Assembly (NCBI RefSeq): GCF_031877795.1
Contig: NC_133971.1
Span: forward strand, 92,696,154 to 92,760,153
Direction of reading: 5' to 3'
Origin: Strix aluco
Lineage: Eukaryota; Chordata; Aves; Strigiformes; Strigidae
DNA: 64,000 bases
The translations under genes were made by a program, and so were the position numbers. Below, piece by piece: positions 1 through 11,865 of the stretch (its first letter is position 1; each line of letters starts with the position of its first letter). The notes beneath the pieces are model-generated. The model made no database searches. It saw only the letters and a list, made by a program, of their open reading frames with translations, and was not told the DNA's origin.

Positions 1-93
1 TGCACTGACTGGTCCTGTGACCTTAATTTTGAAAGCAAGAGTAAAGGAAATGATATGACACAGATGGTTTCTTTGAAGTAACTACTCCCTTTC

Positions 94-197
94 TCAGAGC
101 AGATGCTCTAGGATATGTTCCACTGCCTCTGGGAAATTCTCACAGGTTAAGTAAGGAGCCGGATTGATTTTGTCTTCATCTGCTGGTCGATATTTAC
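94..197 (-). CDS. HDHD2: HDHD2 last coding exon (residues 226-259 and stop)
   Basis: Acceptor ctgttacag|GTAAAT opens 104 bases ending in TGA at 96-94. The peptide runs [18 protein letters not shown] to EHLL, the expected HDHD2 C-terminus. The 3' UTR continues past the left edge, and only its first 93 bases are in the window. Confidence 0.97.
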
Positions 198-3100
198 CTG
201 TAACAGATTAACAAAAAGATGCATTTACCAAGCTCCTCTGAGTATCCTTTTTTCCCCTGAAAATTACAGCCTCCTCAGATCAGTAACAACCAGAACCCAT
301 CTGAGCTTCTCCTGCAACAACCACCCCACAAGCCTTCCCTGAGCAAACACTGAGCCTCACTGCAGATTCCTCCAGGGATGGCTCTGGTTCAAAATTAGCA
401 TTACTCCACTGTACTGGCACTATGTGATTCAGATCTTCGTGTTGTAGGGTCTTGAAATAATCACGTTATCATCTTCCATTCTGTTTTTTATGAGGAAAAG
501 TAGAATTGCTTGCTTTCATTTTCAGCATAATGGGCTGTGTGGCACGAGCAGCTGCCACCTCAGAAGGACATTACCCAGTCCACTGTATCATCAATAACAT
601 CGGTAATACCTGTCAGTCCCTTAAGGTCCCACTTTTGTTCTGAAGCAAAATTACTTTTATAATTGTCAGTGTAATTACTAGGGAACATCACCAGAGTTCC
701 TGAATGATCAGAGGTTACAATGCTATGCCAATACCAGTCAATCTGAGATGTCACAGTAACAGTTCTGTTCTTTGATTAGTGCTCAGGATTTTAAGAGTGA
801 TTAGAGCAAAAAATTCACACCTACAAGATCAGCCGCCCCCATCTATTACTTTACATCATCCTTCTGTGTTTGGGGTCTGTGCTCTAGCCCTGTTGTAGAA
901 ACATCAAATATAATGGCCTATCCTGAATTAATCACAATCCACTGCATGACAGGCTGCCATGCTGCAGCCGAGGAAACACATCTGCTGACTTCACCCCAAA
1001 ACGCATGTGCTGATGGACTTGGGGTCTCCTGGCAGCCCCTCGGTGTAACAAAGGCCAGAGTGGGGGGGCTTCTACAAGGAACCAGGGCTCGGAGCAAGAT
1101 CACTGAATGCCCCACTGCCTCCCGCAACGACCGCTCTGTCCAGCACTTACCCGTGCGTACCAAAATCCCACGCATGCCTGCGTTCTGGGCGCCGCCGACA
1201 TCATCCCTGCAGTCCTGGGACAGAACAGATCAGCTGGTTAGCGGTCACAGACGCTGTTTCTTAAGTTTTTCATAACATTCTCTGCCTTGCACCTCACTAA
1301 CCAGCCACTTAAAAGCTGCATGGAGTCAAATCGTTTAGCTGCCTGTTAGACACACTGTCACAGGAATGGTTTACTACCTGCTTTTTTGCCTGATCAAACA
1401 GCGACTGAAGTAAGAGAACTAACCCCACAGACTACATGTTAAATCCTGCAAGTTTTGACAGCTCAATTTTCACCCCTTGTTTAATCCCAGCACTTTTCGG
1501 AAGATCAGCTCGTGGCATCTGGTAATCTGGTAGGCACCACGCAGTGGAGATGAGCACTACGTTAAGAGGAGGGTGATAAAGCATTGGGGCCCCACGTACG
1601 TCACCGATCATGATGGCCTCCTCCGGGGCACAGTCAGTCCCCCGCAAAGCTTCCAGGAAGAAGGTTTTCTCTGGCTTCCCCACCACTGTTGCTTTGGTGT
1701 CTGTCGCGTATTCCAGCCCAGTTACAAAAGGCCCAGGTCCCAGAGCCAAGCCATCCTTTTTCTTGAAATACCTGGCTTTATGTATAGCTATAAGAGGAGC
1801 ACCATCCAAAATCAACCTAAAGAATGAGTGGAGAAGAAAGTACAAAAATCATATTAAAGAAATATTTACAGCTGAAGGCCTCAACTGGCCTTTATCAACT
1901 TTTCATTTACGTTGACAACAAAACTCCCACTGACTTTCATGCAGCCCCTAATGATAACGCAAGCTAGCATTCATTTGGAGAGTTAAAGTTCCTTCTTTTC
2001 CTCAGAAACAGCTAGTAAATCCCCAAAATAAAGAATTTATTATCTTGAGGATTTTAACACACAACTATTTTTAAATCCTGTCTATCTTTCTCACGGAATT
2101 AGGTCCATTCCTCTACAGAGCCTCGCTTCTCACTAAGGCAAACACCATAACATTAGAACCCATCTGATTTCTCCAAGCAAGTATTTTAAAATACATTAAC
2201 CACAGGTAGTGGTTGGAGGTAGCAATTTGATGGCCACAGCCTTAATCTCCTTGCCTGGACTGAGAACACAGCAGCGCTTTCAGGATGCTGCAGCCCAGCA
2301 GCTCTTGGGGGTGCTGGTATCACCTCTAACAGCCGAACAGCTACATGTTTCCATGTGAATTCCAACTAGAAGGTGAATCACTTTACCTTAACTTTTTATT
2401 TTAACGTTGGAGGAATTACAATAACAAGTTACACAAAAAGGCACGAAGGTATTAGGGGGATTCGTGTCCCACCAAATTCCCCAGTTAACAGTGCTATTAC
2501 TAAGTCTTTTAGAAACAAAACTGGATTTAGGCTCCTTGCTATTGGGAACCAAAAATTCCAGGTGGAAGACAGTTCAAAGCAACAAGTCGGCAGATTCCAA
2601 ATACTTCTGAGTACAATAAAAGAGTTACTGAATAAGGGTCATAATGCACGATATGGCAGCACTGCAGGAGGGTCTTGGCTGGGCACAGCACCTGGGAGCC
2701 TCATGAAGTGAGTGCAGCGCTGGTCTGAGACTGGGAACTGCTGCCTGCCCAACAGCCAATATCCTCCCACCTTCCATGGACTCATTTCTGCCCCGACACG
2801 ACAGCGTGTGCGCTCCTCGGGGTTCCACAGACACCAATGTTGCCTGCCGGCTGACCTACCTGTTAAAAACCTGCACAGGACACGGGATTGTCTGGAGCAG
2901 GTGGAAAAATGTAAGGAAGAAGTAATTAAGAAACTGCTGTTGCCCCACTGATCTCAATCAGCACCTCCTTAGCCTCACTGCCCTGTCAGTTCATGTCTGC
3001 TTGAGGGCTCCTGTCTCGTAAAACCGTTGTGGGAGGGAGCGTGTCTTGGTAGCACACACAGTGCAGGAACAGTGGACCTGGGACAGCAAAGTAATAAATT

Positions 3101-6100
3101 TTAAGAGTTTAAGAGAGCTTGCTTTCACAGAATGTGGACCTAATCTTTGATTCTTCCATTCCTGCTGCTGCGCTAGAGGAATCCTCTGGGTACTGCCAAG
3201 CACGGCAACGTTACTGCAGTCCTCCTGCGCCCCAGCCTCAGCTCCAGTGCCACAAAGCCCTCCAGACAGCATCTCTAAAAGTTGAGGTAACAACACCAAA
3301 CACTTCCCATTCGATTTTACAGCACCTTCTTTGGGTACTGAAGAAATTCCAGTCTTTATCACAACAGGTAGGAATGTAACTAGCAAAGCCAGAGGAAAAA
3401 GAGGGGAAATGCTGGTTGTTACCTTGAGGGCAGAAAGGATTTCTTTTCCCCTTAAACCTGCCTGATTTACAAAAAAACGCCATTAAGAAGACAAACAAAA
3501 TCTTGCTTTGCCCCTTCACTGCCTTTCTGGAGCTCTGCTGTGGCTCTGCTCAAAGAGGCTGGCTTAGGTGAGCTGTGTGCTCCTTGGAGGATGTCTGCTC
3601 CTTCCCACATGCTTGCAGAACAGCCCGGGTACTCTGAGCAGTACACAAATTATAATATTTCATTTCACTTAATTATCACAAAACAATTCTATTGAATCAA
3701 TGCGTTCCAAAGCAAGCTCAACAAGAAGGGAGCTGGCATGCGAGTCTGTGAGCAGCCAGATACGTTCTCGATGGGAGGATGCCTCTAGGATACAGAAAAA
3801 TTTAATTTGACAGCAGCACCACAACCACTTACATTCAGCAGTTTGCAGGAAAGATCTCACCTGAGAGAATTCTTTTAAATGTGGTATCAAAATCCCACGT
3901 ATACAAAAAGGGAAATTTAGTCTCAGTCATTTCAAGTGGTGCCTAGAGAATGGCCTTACTCTGTGTATCTCGTTTTGGGACTCATATTGGGTTAGATTTA
4001 CCTAACCTAATGTTGGATATCAACTGAGTAGTTGCCTACCAGGTAATTAGTCAGACTGGGCTCTTCAGAGTCAGTGGAGAGGAAAAAGCACTTCTAGGGC
4101 ACAGTTCAACTGTCCTATTTTAAGCACAACTAGGGGAAAAATGAATGATGCCTTACAAGCACCTCCTCTCTCCCTCAGGAGCCCAGGTCACCAGCTCAGA
4201 TACAGGCATCAGCACTGTAGGTATCTGCATTTAATCAGATTCACCTTAAAGTTTTGCTATGGGCAATATAAATCCCCAGTGACTTAATTATCTGAGCAGT
4301 AAAGGACAAGGAATATGGACATGGCATAAGGCTCAAGAAGAGAGTGTGGCCAGTAGTTAGTATTTCCATTAGACCAGACAAAACTGACACCAGAAAACCA
4401 GTTTACCCTCAATAGAGGACTGGGGGAAAAACCCAGAACAAGTCAGTGAGATGTTAAAGATCAGACAGAGCCCATCCCAGGGCCTCTGCCCAGCCTGAAA
4501 CACAGGACCAGGAAAACACTGGGCAAATTCAGGACAGACTCAGAGGATGAAATCTGCCTCCAGGCAGACAAGCCAGCCAGGTGGCTGGGAATGCACCTGT
4601 GACAAGGCGAGGTGAGCTGAAGGACGCAGCCACAACACCCTGACAGCCCAGGATACAGGACGCCCAGGCAGCATGCACTCCACGCTACCCCCTGGATATG
4701 GCTCTCTTAGGCAGCAAGGCCACACCACACCCACAGCCAGGACACCGACTGGATTTGGCCTTCAGCACCTTCATCACCAGAGCTGGTGTCCAATTTAATG
4801 CAAAAAGCCCAAATTCAGCCTGGGCCAACCTCTCCTACCTCCACAGAGCCAGTTCTGCAGGCCTGCCTGCCTGTGCTGGCATGGGGAAGCCCAGGGCCCG
4901 CAGGAACCTGAATGTCATGACTGGTTTAAAGTGTCTGGTTTCAAGTGTCCCGGCCTCCAGCCTGAGGCAGCTAATGACTATTGTTCAATGGCTACTATAT
5001 TCATGGCAGAAATATCAGTAAATAAAATGATGTAAGCACTGGAATACACGACAGGTTAAGTTCATGCAGTTGTGAAATTACAGCCCACTCCTGAGCGTGC
5101 TGTAAAACTCCAAAATCAATGCCACTGGCAACACGCACTAATGAGGCAGACAGAGAGTCAGTTTGGGTCAATACATGTTCTTATGACATAGAACTGGCAA
5201 GGACAGCATCAGCTTCCTACTCCAAGGAGCCTCCATAAGACACTGGTGAGCAGTAATTGATACTCCCTCTTTGGATTTAGGGGTTATAAAGACAAATTAA
5301 GGTGCTTGAGATCAGTTTTTTTCAAATTCCAAAAATTGTGTGGTAGCCATTGTCCCACGAGCAAAGAGTGGAGAGGACTCATCACATGTATCGTAGCACA
5401 GCAGGGAGTTATCCAGGGTGTTACCAGATGTCCTCTTTAGCTCTGAGATAGCACTGGCGTTGGTTACCAGCTGCTCGCAGGGGTTAGCTAGGATGGGATG
5501 GGGAGGTGGGTGCTGCTCCTCTGTTACCAGGCCAGGCTGATCAGCTTGGCCTAAACGGCTTCCAGGGCTCAGAGAGCTCCCAGCGAAATGTAATGGGGGC
5601 ACGGCAGGCTCTGTTGGGGCGCAGGATAAGGGGCGTGCTCAGACAACCCTTCTCTGTGAGTTTCACAACAGAAAGACACATCACCAGGGCTAAACTCAGC
5701 AACAGGCTCACATCTTAGAAACAAAAGGGTTTTTTCAAGTTAAGATCAAGTGTGCTGTGCTGAGCTAGAACTAGAAAGAAGGACACGTGGCTGCGCACCT
5801 CCGCATACACTGTTGCATCCTCCCTCATTTACAGTTACAGTTAAATTTTATCTGATTTACCCCTTAATCAACACACAAAACTAAGAGCTTCAGAAATAAG
5901 ACAGACCAGGTCAGATCCACAGTTCATCTAGCCCAGCACATTGTGCCGGCCACTCCTGAACACAAGATGTTTCAGAAGATACTGCTCGACAACTGCATTA
6001 GGTAGATAAGGAAAAATCTGCCCTAAATACTGGATTTCCTTCCCTATAATATTCTGGCTCCAAAGGCTGAGGTTTGAAGATAGAAGCCATCTCCTGGTAC

Positions 6101-9100
6101 TTCTCAATATCCCTGGTTTTGTGTATTTCCTCTTGAAGCATTGCTAACTTTTTCACCTCAATGACAACCATGACTGTACTTCTACAGTTTATTTACAGAC
6201 TGAGAGCTATGAAAACCAGGGCTGGTTAAGGCCCCAAATCCACCGAGGTTAGCGGTGCTCTCTCAGACCCAGAGGAAGACACCACAGCCACGCTATGTAA
6301 CATTGATATTGCTACCACCCCCTCCTTCTCACACGAGAAGGATTTCCTCACGCATGTAGAGGTACAAGACAGCCACCACCCAAGAAGCCACAAGGAGGGG
6401 CCGACTTACCGAAACGCTCTGTTCATCCTCTCGTAGTGAAAGTGCTCGGGAGCCAGTCCTACCACCACTGCGTTGGGGTCAGCCGTGACTATCCCTGGAA
6501 AATCAAAACATGATTCTGAGCCAAAAGAATTTTCTTCATACTTAGCAGTACACAGTCGACAAGTGCAATTAATCCCTTTACAGCAAAAATGAGCATTTTC
6601 TGACACAGACACAGCACATAGACTAGTTTTACGTCTCTTAGAAGTGAGAAAAGCGTCTTCAGAAAAGGTGTTGATCTATCCAGACTTTGCCATCCTTCAC
6701 AAAGAACACAACTCTGCAGCTGGACACAAGTCCTAACAGCGACTGTTGAACAGCAATTCTCTCACTGCCTCCACTGAAAGGCAGCAAACCACTTTTTTAA
6801 CTGAATGACTTTTTGTTATCTGAGAATTGCTTTCTGCATATATTCATCTGCTTTATAAAGACAGTAAAGCAGGAGGGCTAGTGAATTCCAACTGTTTTTT
6901 TTATTCCCTCTAGTCACAGGAAACTCCACTTAGGGTATAAAGCCTGACTGTTGTTCCTCATATCAGTCTGGTTATGATGGCAGACAGTATTGCAGCATGA
7001 CCTAGAAGTTGTTATACTAGATTAGTTTTGGCTCTTCTGCAAGGTCTTTTTTTTTAATGTGGATTAGTCCCCTCAAGATCAGCTTGCACCTCCTTTGTCC
7101 TGCATTGATCCGGAGGGGCACGACTGTTTTTACATGGCAGTGCCACCTCCGAACCGAATCAGCAACGGAACCACAGGAGTACCAGAGAGTTTTATTTACG
7201 ACAGGTTAAGTTATCAGCTGCATCCTGCACTTGCTGGGGTTTTCGTTCCCCTTCACACAGCATACCCTCTACACCTTTACTGGGACAACTAGAGCTCCTG
7301 GGTCTCCAGAGTGTCATCGCAGCTGATGTCCCCTGCCCCATGCCCTTCAGTTAGCCCAGAGAACAAAATGTACACTCAGAGATGCCATATGGATTTGTGA
7401 CACCACCCAAGAGCATCTGGGTCCTTTAACCAAGAATGGATTACATTCATCCATCTGTGACCAACTTTACAGTGAGATTAGCCAAGAATAGTTCAATAGC
7501 AGCCATTAAGAGGAATTTAAAGCATTCTCCACAGTATTTAAATGTTTCAAGAGCAGCACTGCGAGAATGTGAGCCAAACCACTTGTAGCAAAAAGAAACA
7601 AAACAACCCATTCCAGACCCAGGCAATACAGATAATGTCACCCGTGTATTCCGCTCATACCTCTGTCTTTGCCATCTTTTACAAAATTAGCATCAGCTAC
7701 TGTAAAACTGGTGGAAAGATCCCAAATACATGGAGATTAAACTGATTTAAATACCTTCAGTACAAGAGTTGCTCTCTCTGCTGTTTCTGACTCAAGAAAG
7801 CTTTCCCAGAGAAAACAAAGAGAGAATATTGCTGGGGCCATATTTCTCTGGATAGGATGTTAGGTAGAGCAGATTATCAGGTTTCGTTGCCCTCAGAGCC
7901 CACAGGGGCTTTTCTCCTGAACACTTACCTTTCTGAAGATTACTGACTAGACTATGGCACTAAAATTTAACAGGGAATGTCTAGCTCCTAGCAAGATTAG
8001 AACCTACTTAAAGTACGCAGCCATAAGGATTTCAGTTCACAAGGCTGGGGGCAGGGAGCAGTGGTAAGTCATCCACATTTTTGCTGCCTTGACTTTAAAT
8101 GAAAGACTGAATATACAAAATACAGTTTTCAACTCTGAGTAAAAACGTTAAAAACTTTAAAAATGCAGGTATCTTCACTACTCTTGAAACAATAATGTGG
8201 TTAAGTCGAGGTCTAACAGTCCTAGCTACAGGCACCCACCAGACATGTCTGCGTTAGAATATATCATATTCTACTCCCCTTCTTGCTGAGAGAGGGAAAT
8301 GGGAACATGTGAAAGCAAAGCAAGTTTTAACCAGGTCTTTAGAGATGACAATCTAGAGAAGTGAGGGTGATGAACCTTCTGTCACCAATTAAGGTATCCA
8401 AGTATATGGAGCGAGACCTAGATGTTCAATACAAGATAAGTAACAATAACTACCCGGAGATTTTACATTTCATAATTATCTATTAAGAGAGAAATGGCCT
8501 CCTGCGTGTGCCTACACACTTGCTTTTCAGCTCTTCACTAGCAAAAACTGTGCAATAGCCGAGGGAAACCTGATTTCCAACAAATTGACATATCCTTGCA
8601 ATAAAACAAATCAGCACTAGTAGGTGCAATAACTCTCCAATGATCTAGTGATATTGTTTACACCATAAATTAACAAAAAGTATCAAGTTTTACCCAAATT
8701 CCTGACTATTTGAAGTCTTTGGTTGCCATTTCTACTACTCCTCAAGAAGGTACAACTTCAAACTGTTTAATGTTAATTTAAAAAAGAAGAAAGGATGTTT
8801 ATGTCTCTGGAGAGTTCCACGTCTCAGGCTTCACCACGGCTAGTGGTATACGTATGACTGTCATTCTACAATCAGAGCACCGTGTTTCCTTAGTTGCTCA
8901 GGAACTTCCCCCATGTTGTTTTCTGACCACCTCACCTGCGAAATCAGGCAGGGCCTTATCGTCCACCAGGAGGAGAGGCCGCACCTGCTTTTGCTCCAGA
9001 AGATTTCTGGCCGCTGTCAGAGATGTGAAGATCTCATTTTCTGCAATGTCAAATCCCAGTTTCGTCAGCCTCTCCAGCAGGTCTCTCTTGCACTCCTTCG

Positions 9101-11857
9101 TTGTGTTCGTCACAAATCGGATGGTAACCGGAGCACTGCGCAGCCTGATGGAGGAAGAGGAAAGGCAAATCAGCCACAGCATCCCTCTATTAACGTCTCT
9201 TTGGGACTGAAAAAGGACCGTTTGTCTAAAGGCTGCAGATGAAAAGACTATACATCCCAGGCTACTGGTGCCACAGAAAAAACACGAGGTTGTTAATTTC
9301 CGTGGACTGGAGGGTAATGTGAAACAGACAGCAAGAATTACAGCTACCAGAACAAGACCAAATCTCCCCTCCTTTCTTCTACCAGGAAAAGTCGGGAGGA
9401 AAACGGTGATTCCAAACTCCATCTTCATTGTAGTAACAAACACACCTACGATCAACAACAACAAGTTTGAAAAGCTGTTCAATTCTAACTAGATAATAAA
9501 TAAGCCAGCCCTGTATTCTGGATCAAGAGCATCCTGAACCAAAATAAACAAACAAAAGAACCTTGTTGCTGAATTAATATATTGAACTCACATGCTGAGT
9601 GAATTTCACCACAGCTGTGGCTCATTCAGAGATGCAGGATGCTCTAGGAACCTGTGTTACCTGTGTGGCAATTTTATGTCAGCTTTTGCAGCCATTTCTC
9701 CCTTTGCTGAGGAACACCAGTATCCCACAAAAATACATTATTGCCCTACACTGACAGTACATGCTACCAAACAATCAAATAATTTTAAGTGACAATTTCA
9801 ATGGCGTTCCCTTTAATTATTCCCCCACCATCACTTTCTCTGAGTGTTGCTATAGAAACAAACACTGGCATCACGATTGCATGGAGAACATCAGAATAAA
9901 GTTGGTCAGTGCTGGAGACTTGCTTGCACCTGCCACTTCTTCCTCTCGTCTGATCTGCTGCCCAGAAAGATAGATACACTGACCCTTCACAAGTACAAAC
10001 TGGTTAAAAAGTCCCTGCTAGGGAAAAAAAATATTAATTTTTATTTTATTATCAACCTGAATACTGGGAGGTAACCCTACAAATGGAATCTATCCATTTG
10101 TTCCCTCAGCAAACTGCATGCCAATCATTCCAGCTTCTCTTTAAGAAGCCCAATGACATGGATTAGCAGAAAAAAGCATGAGAAAATATTTTTTCCAAAC
10201 CTCTAAGCAAAAAGACGTGGCTGTTCTTTGCAGTGAAACGATGACACCCACTCTCCATAGCGGTGACAGCAGGTTGAAGCTGACAAACAGCACCAGACTC
10301 TCTCTGCACCTCATCCCTTCGCTAACCCCCTCCCTTGCCAGCACAGGGCCTGCATGAGCTCAGCTCAGCAGGAATCAAGAAGCAGAAGACAAAGGAGAAA
10401 TCAGTGACTTTATAAAACAGTTTGTCGTCTGCTTCTACAGAAGCCATTTCTTCTGTCCATTCTACTGCCTGGAGGTTTGCAGGTGAGCAGCAAACAGGAC
10501 AGATACTGAGCTCTTCTCGACAGTATCACCATTTTTTTTTTTTTTTTTGAGAATGATGACTCTCACCTGGCACAAGTTCTCCCTGCAGCACGAAACACCA
10601 GGCAGACAAGGTGCAGCGAATAAATGCGTACCCAACACTTTAGCAGTTTCTATTTCCTTGCAATTTTACACCTTTACAAGATAATTATTTCCACAGAATT
10701 ATTTGCAAAAAGAAATGCAGAGTTTCCTAATTCCTCCGTGAACTTTTCCTCTGAGCAACTGTCTAGCTTTATAAAAATTTAAGTGGCCAATACAACCCTA
10801 GTAAAAAATCACATCCTTAATTCAACCCTGTTCCTCTCCCCTTATTAATTCTTAGTGCCCCAGCATCTTAAGGTGTCCTCCCTCACCATGACAGCTTACA
10901 TCACTTTCTGCTTTTCTTCATCCATTGCAAGATGTCTTCTCCAGGAAAACAATGTCATAACACAGTACAAAGATCTCTGGTGTGGCGTATCCTGGTTTGC
11001 CACTGACTCAGCCAGATTAAGTAATTTTACTATGCCTCAGTTTCTTTAGGCACCCTTTCATCAGAAGAGAAAGAGGTACTTAACTGTCCTGCTCATTGAC
11101 GTGTGGAAATTCCTACAAAAGATGGGCTGTATTATCAAATGTTTCACAAACTAAAAAATGACTGAGGTTGTTTACCTAGCAGAGAAACTTTACAATAATA
11201 AAGCAAAGCCTTGGCTGAAAGACTGAATGAGACGAGAACTCTGCAAAGGTTGTCCTGCTCACTGGGACAAGCTATTCTCTCTGTTATTCCACTTCAGCTC
11301 AGCACAGACCTACGGGCTCAGACGTACAATCAGGTTCCTGTAGTTAAACAAAGCACTGGGGAACAGCTCTGCTGAAGTGACTTCAGTGTACATGAGGTAA
11401 TTCAGGTTAACTTAACTACTTTCTACTTTGGTTAAAACTGCAGTCCCACATGAATTAGTGGAAACACCCTGAATATTGTCTTTTCTATCAAGAAAAGACT
11501 TAGAAAAGACCTAGAGAGCAACTTAGGAAAGCTGCAGGGGCTTAGGTAATACACAGTAACTTTTCAATATCTAGACCCTTTGCTGATTTCTCTTGGTATT
11601 AACACAGGTGTAAATACAAGCAGAATTTGGCCACATATTTGCTTATCCACAACAGCACAAAAAGGCAGAAGTTTCGGGCCCATTTACTTAAAGAAGCTTC
11701 TTTGTGCAAACAGTGCTGACATAACCTATCAGAGGAAATCGAAAAAGGTAGCTTGCCTTTTAAGAGCTTCCTGTGCGCCTGGCACAGCTGAGTCTTCAAT
11801 GTGAAGTGTGCCGCTGAGATCCACCAAGACAGCTTTCAGTGCACGCCGAGCTGCCAT
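94..11857 (-). CDS. HDHD2: HDHD2, haloacid dehalogenase-like hydrolase domain-containing protein 2 (complete, 6 coding exons)
   Basis: Coding exons in gene order are 11857-11757, 9144-8936, 6494-6410, 1816-1600, 1214-1151 and 197-94. They sum to 780 bases, or 259 residues plus TGA, the length I know for mammalian HDHD2. Every exon junction is in phase. The protein is a HAD-superfamily phosphatase of the NagD/LHPP-like group with a C2-type cap. Motif I is DLSGT at residues 13-17 (Asp13 is the expected nucleophile). Motif II is in FVTNTT at 44-49, motif III is Lys179 in GKPEK, and motif IV is GDDCRDD at 203-209. The second Asp of the usual DxD motif is Ser15, as in LHPP. The physiological substrate is not well established. 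The start ATG is the first in frame after an acceptor-like site and matches the known N-terminus [16 protein letters not shown]. The first coding intron uses a GC donor. Confidence 0.98.
198..1150. other. HDHD2 last intron
   Basis: Intron sequence between coding exons 5 and 6. I see no repeat, RNA gene or supported reading frame in it; the open frames near 560-750 and 913-1,120 have no splice or homology support. Confidence 0.8.
1151..1214 (-). CDS. HDHD2: HDHD2 coding exon 5 (residues 205-226)
   Basis: Acceptor gtcccag|GACTGC and donor CACGG|gtaagt bound 64 bases. It encodes [20 protein letters not shown] and so completes the acidic motif IV begun at the end of the previous exon. Confidence 0.97.
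1600..1816 (-). CDS. HDHD2: HDHD2 coding exon 4 (residues 132-204)
   Basis: Acceptor cattctttag|GTTGAT and donor GGTGAC|gtacgt bound 217 bases. It encodes [19 protein letters not shown], the GKPEK motif III lysine (Lys179) and the first part of motif IV (MIGD), ending in phase 0. Confidence 0.98.
1817..6409. other. HDHD2 intron, 4.6 kb
   Basis: Intron between the exons at 6,494-6,410 and 1,816-1,600. Apart from an old repeat relic near 5.9 kb I recognise nothing functional. Short open frames (for example near 2,373, 2,991, 4,698 and 5,312) lack homology and consistent splice context. Confidence 0.75.
5890..6035 (+). repeat. Old interspersed repeat relic (CR1/LINE-like, shared by reptiles and birds)
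   Basis: The wording GACCAGGTCAGATCCACAGT followed by TCATCTAGCCCAGCACA and then CACTCCTGAACACAAGATGT resembles a well-known sauropsid repeat containing GGTCCATCTAGCCCAGTATC. It is heavily diverged. The family assignment is from memory and the ends are approximate. Confidence 0.45.
6410..6494 (-). CDS. HDHD2: HDHD2 coding exon 3 (residues 104-132)
   Basis: Acceptor tgattttccag|GGATAG and donor TTTCG|gtaagt bound 85 bases. The peptide [20 protein letters not shown] belongs to the cap region of HDHD2. Confidence 0.97.
6495..8935. other. HDHD2 intron, 2.4 kb
   Basis: Intron with no recognisable repeat or gene. Open frames near 7,095 and 7,447 have no support. Confidence 0.75.
8936..9144 (-). 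CDS. HDHD2: HDHD2 coding exon 2 (residues 34-104)
   Basis: Acceptor cctccatcag|GCTGCG and donor TTCGCAG|gtgagg bound 209 open bases. It encodes motif II (FVTNTT) and the stretch [20 protein letters not shown], closely matching HDHD2. Entry is phase 2 and exit phase 1, both compatible with the neighbouring exons. Confidence 0.97.
10532..10548. repeat. Poly(T) tract
   Basis: Seventeen consecutive T on the plus strand inside an HDHD2 intron. Confidence 0.9.
10978..11052 (+). repeat. MIR-like SINE fragment
   Basis: The run TTTGCCACTGACTCAGCC, then TAAGTAATTTTACTATGCCT and CAGTTTCTTTAG follows the order of the MIR core (CTGCCACTTACT, AAGTCACTTAAC, GCCTCAGTTTCC). Family recognised from memory; ends are approximate. 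Confidence 0.55.
11757..11857 (-). CDS. HDHD2: HDHD2 first coding exon (residues 1-33 plus 2 bases)
   Basis: Encodes [20 protein letters not shown] and onward through EALK, including HAD motif I. The 3' boundary reads AAAAG|gcaagc, a GC donor rather than GT. No GT donor nearby would keep the frame, and the join gives AAA-AG|G-CTG, in frame with the next exon. A short 5' UTR stretch and an acceptor-like AG at about 11,862-11,865 lie just upstream of the ATG, so the promoter exon is separate. Confidence 0.96.
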
Positions 11858-11865
11858 CCTTCCTT

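Larger units (their letters stand above)
9145..11756. other. HDHD2 first coding intron (GC-AG)
   Basis: Intron of 2.6 kb starting with GC and ending with AG when read on the minus strand. It contains a 17-base T run at 10,532-10,548 and a MIR relic near 11.0 kb. Confidence 0.85.

Noticed and set aside
1432-1599. Continuation of the HDHD2 exon frame past 1,600 to 1,432.
   Set aside because: The donor at 1,599 interrupts the conserved motif IV, which resumes exactly at 1,214; the extension is intron.
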